Shown: positions 1 through 6,721 of the stretch, one piece after another | How positions within the stretch are numbered: the stretch's first letter is position 1 | How the letters are laid out: each line of letters begins with the position of its first letter | Assembly (NCBI GenBank): GCA_004297495.1 | Contig: SCTL01000430.1 | Span: 1 to 10,868 of the forward strand | DNA length: 10,868 nucleotides | Source: Verrucomicrobiota bacterium | Lineage (GTDB): Bacteria; Verrucomicrobiota; Verrucomicrobiia; Limisphaerales; JADLHS01 | Direction: 5' to 3' | Made by a program: the position numbers and the translations under genes | The notes under the pieces: generated by a model | What the model was told of the DNA's origin: nothing | Seen by the model: only the letters and a program-made list of their open reading frames with translations | Databases searched by the model: none

Positions 1-278
1 ATATGGTTCTTGTCGTTTGTTTGTTCTCGTTTCTAGTCGCCGCATCGTGCGACTGCTGGGGAGAGAGACGTGGCTTGGCGGAAAAGGTTACGAGTGACTG
101 GCGGATTTCGGGCGGCGGGTTTTCTTTTCCCGGTGGATGCGGTTTGCGAATCAACACCATTCGCGTCGTGAAAAATCTTTTTCTGTTTGACCGGTCCGGG
201 GAATTGAGTTAGTCACTTCGCCCGCCTCACGAAAAAGTTTTTTCGGGGCGCAGAATCACCTGGTAGAACGACTGAACG
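1..278. other. Non-coding leader upstream of the pilus-like operon
   Basis: No gene is supported here. An open frame covers bases 3-212 on the + strand, but its translation mixes Cys, Trp, Arg and Gly without domain character and it has no ribosome-binding site. It could be the tail of a gene starting left of the window, though nothing recognisable is encoded. A possible -35-like TTGACC lies at 187-192, but no good -10 element sits at the right distance, so I do not call a promoter. An imperfect inverted repeat is at 219-250. In Akkermansia the neighbour of the Amuc_1101 gene is Amuc_1102, so a homologue could lie just upstream, out of view. Confidence 0.4.
219..250 (+). repeat. Imperfect inverted repeat in the leader of the PilM-PilN gene
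   Basis: An outer stem CGCCC (219-223) pairs with GGGCG (246-250), and an inner stem CGAAAAA (230-236) pairs with TTTTTCG (239-245). A six-base bulge lies on the left side and the loop is only two bases, so the innermost pairs would open. It ends 28 bases before the start codon and has no following T-run, so it is not a standard terminator. It may be a leader hairpin or chance; no function is shown. Confidence 0.3.
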
Positions 279-2159
279 ATGTTGAACGCAAAGTCATTTG
301 TGACGGTGGACTTCGGGGCCGGCACCCTCAAGCTCGCGGAGTTCGAAATGAACGAAGCGGGCGCGCTGGTGCTCAAGCAGTTTGCCCTCAAGTCGCTCGG
401 GCTGGAAGGCTCGCAGGAAGCCAAGCGGGAAGAGGTCGTTCTCAAGGCGTTGCAGGAAGTGCTCGCCGAGCGCGGCGTGAAATCGAAGGAAGTCAACGTC
501 TGCGCGCCGGGCTTCCATGTTTTCTCCAAGTTCGTGAAATTGCCGCCGGTGGACTCGGGCAAGATCACGCAAATGATCCAATACGAGGCGCAGCAGAACG
601 TGCCTTTCCCGCTCGCGGAGGTTGTCTGGGATTATCAGATTTTGGGAACGACCGCGGGCGGCGAACTGGAAGTCTTGCTGGTCGCCATCAAGTCCGACGT
701 GGTCGAGGGATTGTTCCGCGTGACCGAGACGTCGGGGTTGAAACTTTCGCTCTGCGACGTTTCGCCCGCGGCGTTGTGCAATGCCTTTCGCTTCAACTAC
801 GGCGAACTCGAAGACTGCACCATGCTGCTCGATATCGGCGCGAAGACGAGCAACCTGTTGTTCTTCGAGAAAGGAAAAGTTTTCTCCCGCAGCATCAATC
901 TGGGCGCGAATTCCATCACGCAGGACTTCGCGAACGAATCGAAACTCAAGTTCGACGTCGCGGATAAAATCAAGATTGACGAGGGCTTCGTGAGCCTCGG
1001 CGGCGCGTACGAAGAGCCGGAAAATCCGAATCAGGCGGCGATCTCCAAGATCGCGCGGCAGTTCATGACGCGGCTGCACATTCAGGTCAACCAGACGTTG
1101 CAGTTTTATCGCGGGCAGCAGGGCGGGTCGGCGCCGCAGCGGTTGTTCCTCTCCGGCGGCGCGTCCATCATGCCCTACACGGCGCAGTTCTTCGCGGAAA
1201 AGCTCAATGTGCCGGTGGAATACTTCAATCCGTTCCGCAGCGTGCAGATTGATCCGAGCGTAAGCCTCGAAGAACTCTCGCGCGTGGCCCACTCGCTCGG
1301 CGAAGTGACGGGGCTGGCGCTGCGTAATCTGGCGAATTGTCCGGTCGAGTTGAATCTCATGCCGGAGAGCACGCTGCGCTGGCAGAGTTTCAATCAGAAA
1401 AAACCTTACCTGCTGGCCACGGTCGGCAGTTTGGTGATCATGGCGTTTGCGGTGGGCTTCCTCTTTGAAAAACTCGCCGGCGTGAAACATGAGCAGGTGG
1501 AAAAACTCAAAGGGGAAATCGCCCCGCTCAAGGCGCGCGAGGACAAATTCAAGAAAGCCTACGGCAACTTGAAAGCCGCCCAGCAAAATTTGCAGCAAAC
1601 GACCGCCTGGGTGGAAGAGCGTTATTATTGGGCGGACCTGTTCCGCGAACTGCGCGGCACGATGATTCGCGTGGAAGAATTGACCAAGCGCAAGCTGGGC
1701 ACGGACACCGGCGTGTGGATTGAATCCTGGAGTTCACCGAACCTCACCTTGAGCTCTGAAACAGGCCTGATGGGCGGAATGCCGGGAATGACTGCGGAGT
1801 CGGAGGCATTTGCGCGGCGCTATGGCGGAGAAGGTCGGCGGCCGATGGCCGAAGGCGAAGGGTCGCCGCCACCGGTGCCGCAACCAACCGCCGAAGGCGC
1901 CGCTGGCGCGGGCGGTCCGCCCGGGACGAATCAGGTGGACACCATCATCGTCACCTGTCGCGGCGTGAATCTTTCCGCGGTTTCACCCTCCGCCAACACG
2001 GACATCGCCTTTGCGTTGGAAAGTCAGCTCAAGGACAAAGACAATCCGCTGTTCGAACCGGCGGGAACGGGTTTGACCGGCAGTTTGAACACGGATGAAA
2101 CCACCGGCACCTTCGTGTTCAACATGACCTTGAAACTGAAACGCCCGCTCAAGCTGTAA
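279..2159 (+). CDS. pilM: PilM-PilN fusion protein, Amuc_1101 family (pilus-like inner-membrane complex)
   Basis: This 626-residue protein fuses the two partners that are usually separate in type IV pilus systems. Residues 1-350 form a PilM-like actin-fold ATPase, with phosphate-1 motif VDFGAGT (10-16), phosphate-2 motif LDIGAKT (184-190) and adenosine motif LSGGA (291-295). Residues 356-362 (VELNLMP) match the short N-terminal PilN motif (INLLP type) that binds PilM. A membrane helix (about 376-396), a coiled coil (402-447) and a PilN-like periplasmic domain (about 475-623) follow. A Gly/Pro/Ala-rich segment (about 497-551) interrupts the last domain. PilM normally forms a cytoplasmic ring under the inner membrane, and here it would be tethered covalently. 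The ATG at 279 is preceded by in-frame stops at 264 and 273, and the ATPase fold begins at once, so this start is favoured despite no clear Shine-Dalgarno. It heads the operon. The PilM assignment is firm; the PilN half rests on architecture. Confidence 0.92.
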   Translation: MLNAKSFVTVDFGAGTLKLAEFEMNEAGALVLKQFALKSLGLEGSQEAKREEVVLKALQEVLAERGVKSKEVNVCAPGFHVFSKFVKLPPVDSGKITQMIQYEAQQNVPFPLAEVVWDYQILGTTAGGELEVLLVAIKSDVVEGLFRVTETSGLKLSLCDVSPAALCNAFRFNYGELEDCTMLLDIGAKTSNLLFFEKGKVFSRSINLGANSITQDFANESKLKFDVADKIKIDEGFVSLGGAYEEPENPNQAAISKIARQFMTRLHIQVNQTLQFYRGQQGGSAPQRLFLSGGASIMPYTAQFFAEKLNVPVEYFNPFRSVQIDPSVSLEELSRVAHSLGEVTGLALRNLANCPVELNLMPESTLRWQSFNQKKPYLLATVGSLVIMAFAVGFLFEKLAGVKHEQVEKLKGEIAPLKAREDKFKKAYGNLKAAQQNLQQTTAWVEERYYWADLFRELRGTMIRVEELTKRKLGTDTGVWIESWSSPNLTLSSETGLMGGMPGMTAESEAFARRYGGEGRRPMAEGEGSPPPVPQPTAEGAAGAGGPPGTNQVDTIIVTCRGVNLSAVSPSANTDIAFALESQLKDKDNPLFEPAGTGLTGSLNTDETTGTFVFNMTLKLKRPLKL

Positions 2160-2160
2160 C

Positions 2161-3150
2161 ATGTCCTGGATCAAACGAAATCTCTTCTTTGTCGTGGGCA
2201 GTGTCGTGGCGCTGGCGCTGCTCGGCGCGGCCGGCTTTTACAATTTTACACGCTGGCAGGCCAACAACTCCGCCCTGGAGGAACTCAACGGACAATTCGC
2301 CGAGCTGAAACGGCTCACCGAATTGAATCCGCATCCGGGCAACGCCAAACAGGACAACATCAAGGTGGCGCAGGAACAGGAAGCCGAAGTGCGCCGTGCG
2401 CTCGCCAAGCTCGGGAAATATTTTGAGCGCATCCCGGCCATCCCCGACAGCACGAACGTGACGAGCGAACAATTCGCCGCCGAACTGCGCCGCACGGTGG
2501 ACTCGCTGCAACGCGACGCCACCTACGCCAGCGTGGTGCTCCCGTCGCGCTACAGTTTTTCGTTTGAAGCCCAGCGTCCGCTCGTGGTTTTTGCCGCCGG
2601 CAGTCTCGGCCCGCTCTCGGTTCAACTCGGCGAGGTCAAAGCGATTTGCGACATCTTGAACGGGGCCAAAATCAATTCGCTCGACGTCATCCGGCGTGAG
2701 CGCGTTTCCAACGACGACTTGGCGGGCCCGGCCACCGATTACACGGAGCGCCATTCCCAGACCAACGATCTGGCGGTCATCACGCCGTATGAAGTGACGT
2801 TCCGTTGCTTCACGCCGGAACTGGCGAGCGCATTGAGCGGATTCGCCAATTCACATTACCCGCTGCTGGTGCGCGGAGTGACGGTTGAACCCGCGCCGTC
2901 GGCCATCGCGATTCCACTCTCGCCCGAAGCCGCCGCGCCCGTGGTGCAATACGTGCCGCCACCTACGTTGCCGCGCCCGGGTTCAGGTGAAGGCGAAGGC
3001 GGCATTCCCCCGAATCGGTACGCCTACACGCGACCGGTGGCGGCTGCGCCCACGGCGAGCAAACCCGCCGCCTTGCAACCGCTGGTGGATGAGAAACAGA
3101 TCAAGGTCTCGCTGTTGATCTATGCGGTGAAGCTGCAACCCAAGAAATAA
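2161..3150 (+). CDS. PilO-like, Amuc_1100-family pilus-like inner-membrane protein
   Basis: This 329-residue protein starts one base after the preceding stop, implying translational coupling. It has a short cytoplasmic N-terminus, one membrane helix (about 8-27), a charged coiled-coil stretch (35-90), then an alpha/beta periplasmic region (about 125-245) of the PilO/GspM type. A Pro/Ala-rich, probably disordered linker (about 253-308) separates a final strand (residues 313-326, IKVSLLIYAVKL core) from the domain. Position after the PilM-PilN gene, size and topology fit Amuc_1100 of Akkermansia (about 317 residues), known as a TLR2-stimulating protein of the pilus-associated locus. PilO proteins pair with PilN to form the periplasmic alignment complex, so the likely partner is the PilN half encoded upstream. 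The family call depends on context and architecture more than on motifs. No Shine-Dalgarno is visible. Confidence 0.85.
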   Translation: MSWIKRNLFFVVGSVVALALLGAAGFYNFTRWQANNSALEELNGQFAELKRLTELNPHPGNAKQDNIKVAQEQEAEVRRALAKLGKYFERIPAIPDSTNVTSEQFAAELRRTVDSLQRDATYASVVLPSRYSFSFEAQRPLVVFAAGSLGPLSVQLGEVKAICDILNGAKINSLDVIRRERVSNDDLAGPATDYTERHSQTNDLAVITPYEVTFRCFTPELASALSGFANSHYPLLVRGVTVEPAPSAIAIPLSPEAAAPVVQYVPPPTLPRPGSGEGEGGIPPNRYAYTRPVAAAPTASKPAALQPLVDEKQIKVSLLIYAVKLQPKK

Positions 3151-3155
3151 CCGGC

Positions 3156-3953
3156 ATGGATTTTCTCAAGAAACATTACGAAAAAATCATCCTGGGCATC
3201 GTCCTCGTCGCGATGGCCGGCGGCGCGGCCTTTCTGCCGATCATGATCAGTCGCGAACGCAACGACCTGAAGGAGAAGAGCGACGCCATCATCAATCGCC
3301 CCGTGAAAGCGCTGCCCCCGCTCGACCTGCACGAGGCCGAAGCGGCGTTGGCGCGCGCCAGCACGCCGTTGACGATGGACCTCGCCAGCTCGAATCGCGT
3401 GTTCAATTCGATGCCGTGGCAGAAGCGGATGTCCGACGGCATGGTCATCAAAAACGTGGAGGGGAATACCGGACCCAGCGCCGTCATCGCCACCAATCCG
3501 GTGCCGCTGAACACGATCATCTCGCTCGATTCCGTCACCACCACCGACACCGGCAGTCGTTATGTCATCAGTGTGGAGCGCCAGGCCGCCACGTCGGTGA
3601 CCGCGCGCCGCAAGAAACAATTTTACGCCTCGCTCAACGCCAAGAACGAAGCCTTCGTTATTCGCGAGGTCAAAGGCCCGCCGGAAAGTCCGACGGAGCT
3701 CGTGCTGGAGTTGAATGACACCGGCGAGAAGGTGGCGATCTCCCGCGAGAAAAATTTCCAACGCGTGGACGGCTACCTGGCCGATCTGCGCTACGAGCCG
3801 GAAAAGAAAATCTGGAACCAACGTCGCGTCGGTGATTCGATCCGATTGGCGGGTGAAGACTACAATATCGTTGCCATCAATAAGAACGAAGTTGTATTGT
3901 CGGCCAAATCGAACAACAAAAAGACTTTGATCCGTTTCGGTGCCAATTCGTAA
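3156..3953 (+). CDS. Amuc_1099-family pilus-like system protein, single-pass membrane
   Basis: This 265-residue protein starts five bases after the previous stop. A short basic N-terminus (KKHYEK) precedes a membrane helix (about 11-31), with no lipobox or signal-peptidase site, so it should be an inner-membrane anchor with a periplasmic body. Residues 50-125 are helical and loop-rich. Residues 135-262 are predicted mostly beta, ending in a segment around GDSIRLAGEDYNIVAINKNE (226-245) that resembles the small beta domain of PilP/GspC proteins, which contact the secretin N-domains. Its place between the PilO-like and secretin genes is where pilP sits in classical pilMNOPQ operons and where the Amuc_1099-type gene sits in Akkermansia. 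I infer that it bridges the inner-membrane complex to the secretin. Unlike classical PilP it is not a lipoprotein. The gene is certain; the PilP analogy is moderate. Confidence 0.82.
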   Translation: MDFLKKHYEKIILGIVLVAMAGGAAFLPIMISRERNDLKEKSDAIINRPVKALPPLDLHEAEAALARASTPLTMDLASSNRVFNSMPWQKRMSDGMVIKNVEGNTGPSAVIATNPVPLNTIISLDSVTTTDTGSRYVISVERQAATSVTARRKKQFYASLNAKNEAFVIREVKGPPESPTELVLELNDTGEKVAISREKNFQRVDGYLADLRYEPEKKIWNQRRVGDSIRLAGEDYNIVAINKNEVVLSAKSNNKKTLIRFGANS

Positions 3954-3991
3954 GTCAGCGCAGCAAACTTTTTTAACTAAGAAGCGAACCC

Positions 3992-6658
3992 ATGACAAAA
4001 GCAGCCTCAGTCTCCCTCGGTCTGGCAATCATGCTGGCCTCCACCGTGGTGTCCCCGGCTCAATCCACTCCGGTGAACACCGCCATTGATGAAGCGGTGC
4101 GGCGGCAGTCCGACACCATCCTGCTCCGCCAGAAACTCGTTGACGCGAAAGGCGCCGCCACGCGCGGAGAAACCGCGCTCGCCGCCAAGTTGTATCAGGA
4201 CGCGTGGACGCTGGTGCAAGGCATCGGCGAAAGTTCGGTGGCGCAGGAAGCCGCCGATACCCGGACCGGTCTCGTGGCCGCGCGCCTCCAACTCGCCCGC
4301 ATCTCCCAAAAGCGCGGCGACCTCGTGCAAGCGGACAAGCAACTCTCCAGTGCCCTGAACGTGGATCCGCAGAACGCGGAAGTCCGCGCGCTCAAAAAGG
4401 CCAACGACAAACAATTGAAGGCGCTCGAAGGCCAGATTCCCACCGCCGACGCCCTGGCCCAGGCGGGCAAGGCGCGCGAGGAGCAAGTGAAAGCGTCCAC
4501 CCTCGTGCAGGACGCCCGCGTGTTGCTGGACATGGGCAAGCTCGATGAAGCCGATGCCAAATTGAAAGAGGCGCTCAAGCTCGATCCCGAAAGTGCGTCG
4601 GCACATTATTATTCCAGCCTGGTGAAAGACCGTCGCTTTCTTGACGCGGCGAATCGCCGTGATCAGGACGCGAGGGCATCCATTGTCGAAGTCGAGGCGG
4701 CTTGGGCGGTGCCGTCACAACGGCTGCTGTTGCCGACGCCGAATGCCTACGCCCAGACCAATCTCATTCACACCAGCAAGGGACGTCAGGCCATCGTCTC
4801 CAAGTTGGATCGCATCCGCATGGACAACGTTTCCTTCACCGGCCTGCCGCTTGGCGAAGTCGTCAAAGTGTTGAGCGACGAAGCCCGCAAGCGCGACCCC
4901 GAAAAGCGGGGCGTCAATTTCATCATCAATCCCAACGTTGAAGCCGGAGCTTTCGCGACCGCCGCGGCACCGCAGATCGGTCCGGACGGCCAACCCTTGC
5001 CGCAGGCGCCGGTGGAAGCCGTGGACGTGAACGGCATCTCGATCAAACTTGATCCGCCGTTGAACGACGTGCGCCTCGTGGACGTGCTGGACGCGATCAC
5101 CAAGGTCTCCGACCGGCCCATCAAGTACTCCATTGAAGACTATGCCGTGGTGTTTGCCGCCAAGGGCGCCGAGCCGCAGCGACTGGAGACCCGTAAGTTC
5201 AAAGTGGACCCGAATACGTTTTACAGTGGTCTCGAACAAGTCGGCGCCTTTGCTTTCGGCGACGTGAGCACCGGTACGGGCGGCGGTGGCGGCGGCGGTG
5301 GTGGTGGCCGTGGCGGCGGTGGCGGTGGCCAGGGCAGTTCCGACACCACCACACTTGTCCCACGCGTCAATGTGGCCGGCGGCTCCACCCAAGGCGGTGG
5401 CGGTGGTGGTCGTGGCGGTGGTGGCGGCGGCGGACAAGGTGGCGGCGGTCTGCGTTTCATCACGACCACAAACCACATGGAAGAAGTCAGCGCAGCGGTG
5501 CGGAATTACTTCATCACGCTGGGTGTGGATCTCGCTCCGCCGAAGTCCGTCTTCTTCAACGACCGTCAAGGCACGCTGGTCGTGAAGGCCACGCCCGAGG
5601 ATTTGGACACGATTGAAGTGGCGGTGCAGGCGCTTAACATTGTGCCTCCGCAAGTCAAGGTCAGCGCCAAGTTCGCGGAGATTTCCCAGAACGACTCCCG
5701 CGCGCTGGGTTTCGACACCTATCTGGGCAACACGCTCATGGGCGGCGGGCGCATCGGTCTGCAAGGCGGTTCGCAACCGCAATACGCGGGCGCTCCCTCC
5801 GCAGCCAATCCCGCCGGTATATTCCCGGAAAATCCGCAGGGAGCCAGTTCGGACATCAATCAATTGATCAGTTCCGGTCTGCGCAACACGCCCGGCGCTC
5901 CGGCGATCGCCTCGCTCTCCGGCATCCTGACGGACCCGCAATTCCGCGTGGTGATCCGCGCGCTGGAACAGCGGGACGGCGTGGATGTGCTCACCGCGCC
6001 CGAGGTCACCACCGTCAGCGGTCGTCAGGCGCAGATTCAGATCATTGACATCCGCACGATCGTGACCGGCGTGGATTTGAACCAGACCGCCAGCGGCGGC
6101 GGCGGCAACACCGGCAACACCGGCAACACCGGCGGCGGCGCCGTCGGTTCCACGGTGAACTACACGGTGCAACCGCTTCCCTTCGGGCCGGTGCTGGATG
6201 TGGTTCCATACGTCTCGGCGGACGGCTACACGGTGCAGTTGACCATCATTCCGACGATCACCGAGTTCATCGGTTACGACACGCAGACGGCGGCGCAGTT
6301 CGTTCCTTCCGCGCAATCCGTCGGCGGCGCGGTCGGTCTGCCGGTGACGGCCTCGTTGCCGTTGCCGATCTTCCGCCTGCGTCAGGTCACGACGAGTTGC
6401 ATTGTTTGGGACGGCCAGACGGTCGTGCTCGGCGGTTTGATTTCGGACGACGTTCAACGCACGAAGGACAAAGTGCCGTTCCTCGGAGACCTGCCGCTCG
6501 TCGGTCGGCTGTTCCGCAGCGAATCCTCGGTCACGAAGAAGAAGAACCTCGTGATTTTTGTCACGCCCACGATCATTGACCCGGCGGGCAATCGTATGCA
6601 CTCGGAAGAGGAAATGCCTTTCGGCTCGGTGGCGCAACCGTCCGCGCCCCGGCAGTAA
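3992..6658 (+). CDS. PilQ-like secretin, Amuc_1098-family type IV pilus outer-membrane protein
   Basis: This 888-residue protein forms an outer-membrane secretin channel. A signal peptide (1-24) has a likely cleavage site after SPA or SPAQS. TPR-like helices follow (about 40-215), with a typical repeat near 173-205. The N0-like (about 275-390) and N1-like (about 395-425) domains come next. Two glycine tracts (430-446 and 468-486) flank a short spacer, followed by another N-domain (about 490-550). The secretin core starts near VPPQVKV (551), and its family signature includes VVLGGLI (811-817) and KVPFLGDLPLVGRLF (827-841), with the NLVIFVTP strand after it. A third Gly/Asn/Thr repeat lies in the core. 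The start at 3992 is set by the signal peptide; the upstream AAGAAG is a weak ribosome-binding site. It is the last clear pilus-like gene, 38 bases after the Amuc_1099-type gene. No nearby lipoprotein pilotin is seen. Confidence 0.95.
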   Translation: MTKAASVSLGLAIMLASTVVSPAQSTPVNTAIDEAVRRQSDTILLRQKLVDAKGAATRGETALAAKLYQDAWTLVQGIGESSVAQEAADTRTGLVAARLQLARISQKRGDLVQADKQLSSALNVDPQNAEVRALKKANDKQLKALEGQIPTADALAQAGKAREEQVKASTLVQDARVLLDMGKLDEADAKLKEALKLDPESASAHYYSSLVKDRRFLDAANRRDQDARASIVEVEAAWAVPSQRLLLPTPNAYAQTNLIHTSKGRQAIVSKLDRIRMDNVSFTGLPLGEVVKVLSDEARKRDPEKRGVNFIINPNVEAGAFATAAAPQIGPDGQPLPQAPVEAVDVNGISIKLDPPLNDVRLVDVLDAITKVSDRPIKYSIEDYAVVFAAKGAEPQRLETRKFKVDPNTFYSGLEQVGAFAFGDVSTGTGGGGGGGGGGRGGGGGGQGSSDTTTLVPRVNVAGGSTQGGGGGGRGGGGGGGQGGGGLRFITTTNHMEEVSAAVRNYFITLGVDLAPPKSVFFNDRQGTLVVKATPEDLDTIEVAVQALNIVPPQVKVSAKFAEISQNDSRALGFDTYLGNTLMGGGRIGLQGGSQPQYAGAPSAANPAGIFPENPQGASSDINQLISSGLRNTPGAPAIASLSGILTDPQFRVVIRALEQRDGVDVLTAPEVTTVSGRQAQIQIIDIRTIVTGVDLNQTASGGGGNTGNTGNTGGGAVGSTVNYTVQPLPFGPVLDVVPYVSADGYTVQLTIIPTITEFIGYDTQTAAQFVPSAQSVGGAVGLPVTASLPLPIFRLRQVTTSCIVWDGQTVVLGGLISDDVQRTKDKVPFLGDLPLVGRLFRSESSVTKKKNLVIFVTPTIIDPAGNRMHSEEEMPFGSVAQPSAPRQ
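5279..5329 (+). repeat. Glycine-codon microsatellite, first tract in the secretin gene
   Basis: Seventeen consecutive codons are GGC or GGT except for one CGT, encoding ten Gly, Arg, then six Gly (residues 430-446). The mixture of GGC and GGT within an in-frame three-base repeat suggests growth by slippage followed by third-position change. It lies between secretin N-domains, where a flexible loop would be tolerated. Length could vary between strains. Confidence 0.9.
5393..5449 (+). repeat. Glycine-codon microsatellite, second tract in the secretin gene
   Basis: Nineteen codons encode six Gly, Arg, seven Gly, Gln and four Gly (residues 468-486). It resembles the first tract in composition, with GGN codons broken by single CGT and CAA codons. 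The two tracts are separated by 63 bases encoding a short Ser/Thr/Val-rich spacer, so the pair may derive from one ancestral array or a local duplication. Confidence 0.9.
6104..6130 (+). repeat. Three tandem copies of a 9-bp repeat (GGCAACACC)
   Basis: Three exact head-to-tail copies of GGCAACACC encode Gly-Asn-Thr three times, flanked by further Gly codons. They lie in the secretin core, in a loop just before the VGSTVNYTVQP strand. Exact identity of the copies suggests recent expansion, and being in frame it changes only loop length. Confidence 0.9.
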
Positions 6659-6710
6659 GCCGGCGGGGACGCGGCGTTGGATTTGAATGTCGGTTCATTG
6701 AAATGGAATT

Positions 6711-6714
6711 GAGG
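6711..6714 (+). promoter_or_regulatory. Ribosome-binding site of the exonuclease gene
   Basis: GAGG ends seven bases before the ATG at 6722, a good Shine-Dalgarno match and spacing. It is the clearest such site in the window, which supports this start and suggests independent translation initiation after the 63-base gap from the secretin stop. Confidence 0.6.
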
Positions 6715-6721
6715 CGGCGGC

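Noticed and set aside
3..212. 69-codon open frame at the left edge
   Set aside because: It has no ribosome-binding site, unusual composition and no domain, though a C-terminal remnant of an upstream gene cannot be fully excluded.
187..215. Possible sigma-70 promoter (TTGACC with TAGTCA 17 bases downstream)
   Set aside because: The -10 match is only the first two bases, and Verrucomicrobiota promoter consensus is uncertain, so there is not enough to call it.
294..1598. 434-codon minus-strand open frame opposite the PilM region
   Set aside because: The + strand encodes clear PilM nucleotide-binding motifs over the same span. The antisense product is Arg/His/Glu-rich with no recognisable domain.
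5221..5478. Minus-strand frame with long polyproline runs
   Set aside because: The prolines are simply the complement of the GGN glycine tracts of the secretin gene.
4715..6637. Long open frame (640 codons) on the minus strand across the secretin gene
   Set aside because: It lies opposite a gene with unmistakable secretin signatures, and its translation is rich in Arg, His, Ala and Gly without domain character, as expected from the complement of GC-rich coding sequence.
6659..6721. Possible terminator between the secretin and exonuclease genes
   Set aside because: There is GC-rich sequence after the stop codon, but no stable hairpin followed by a T-run.
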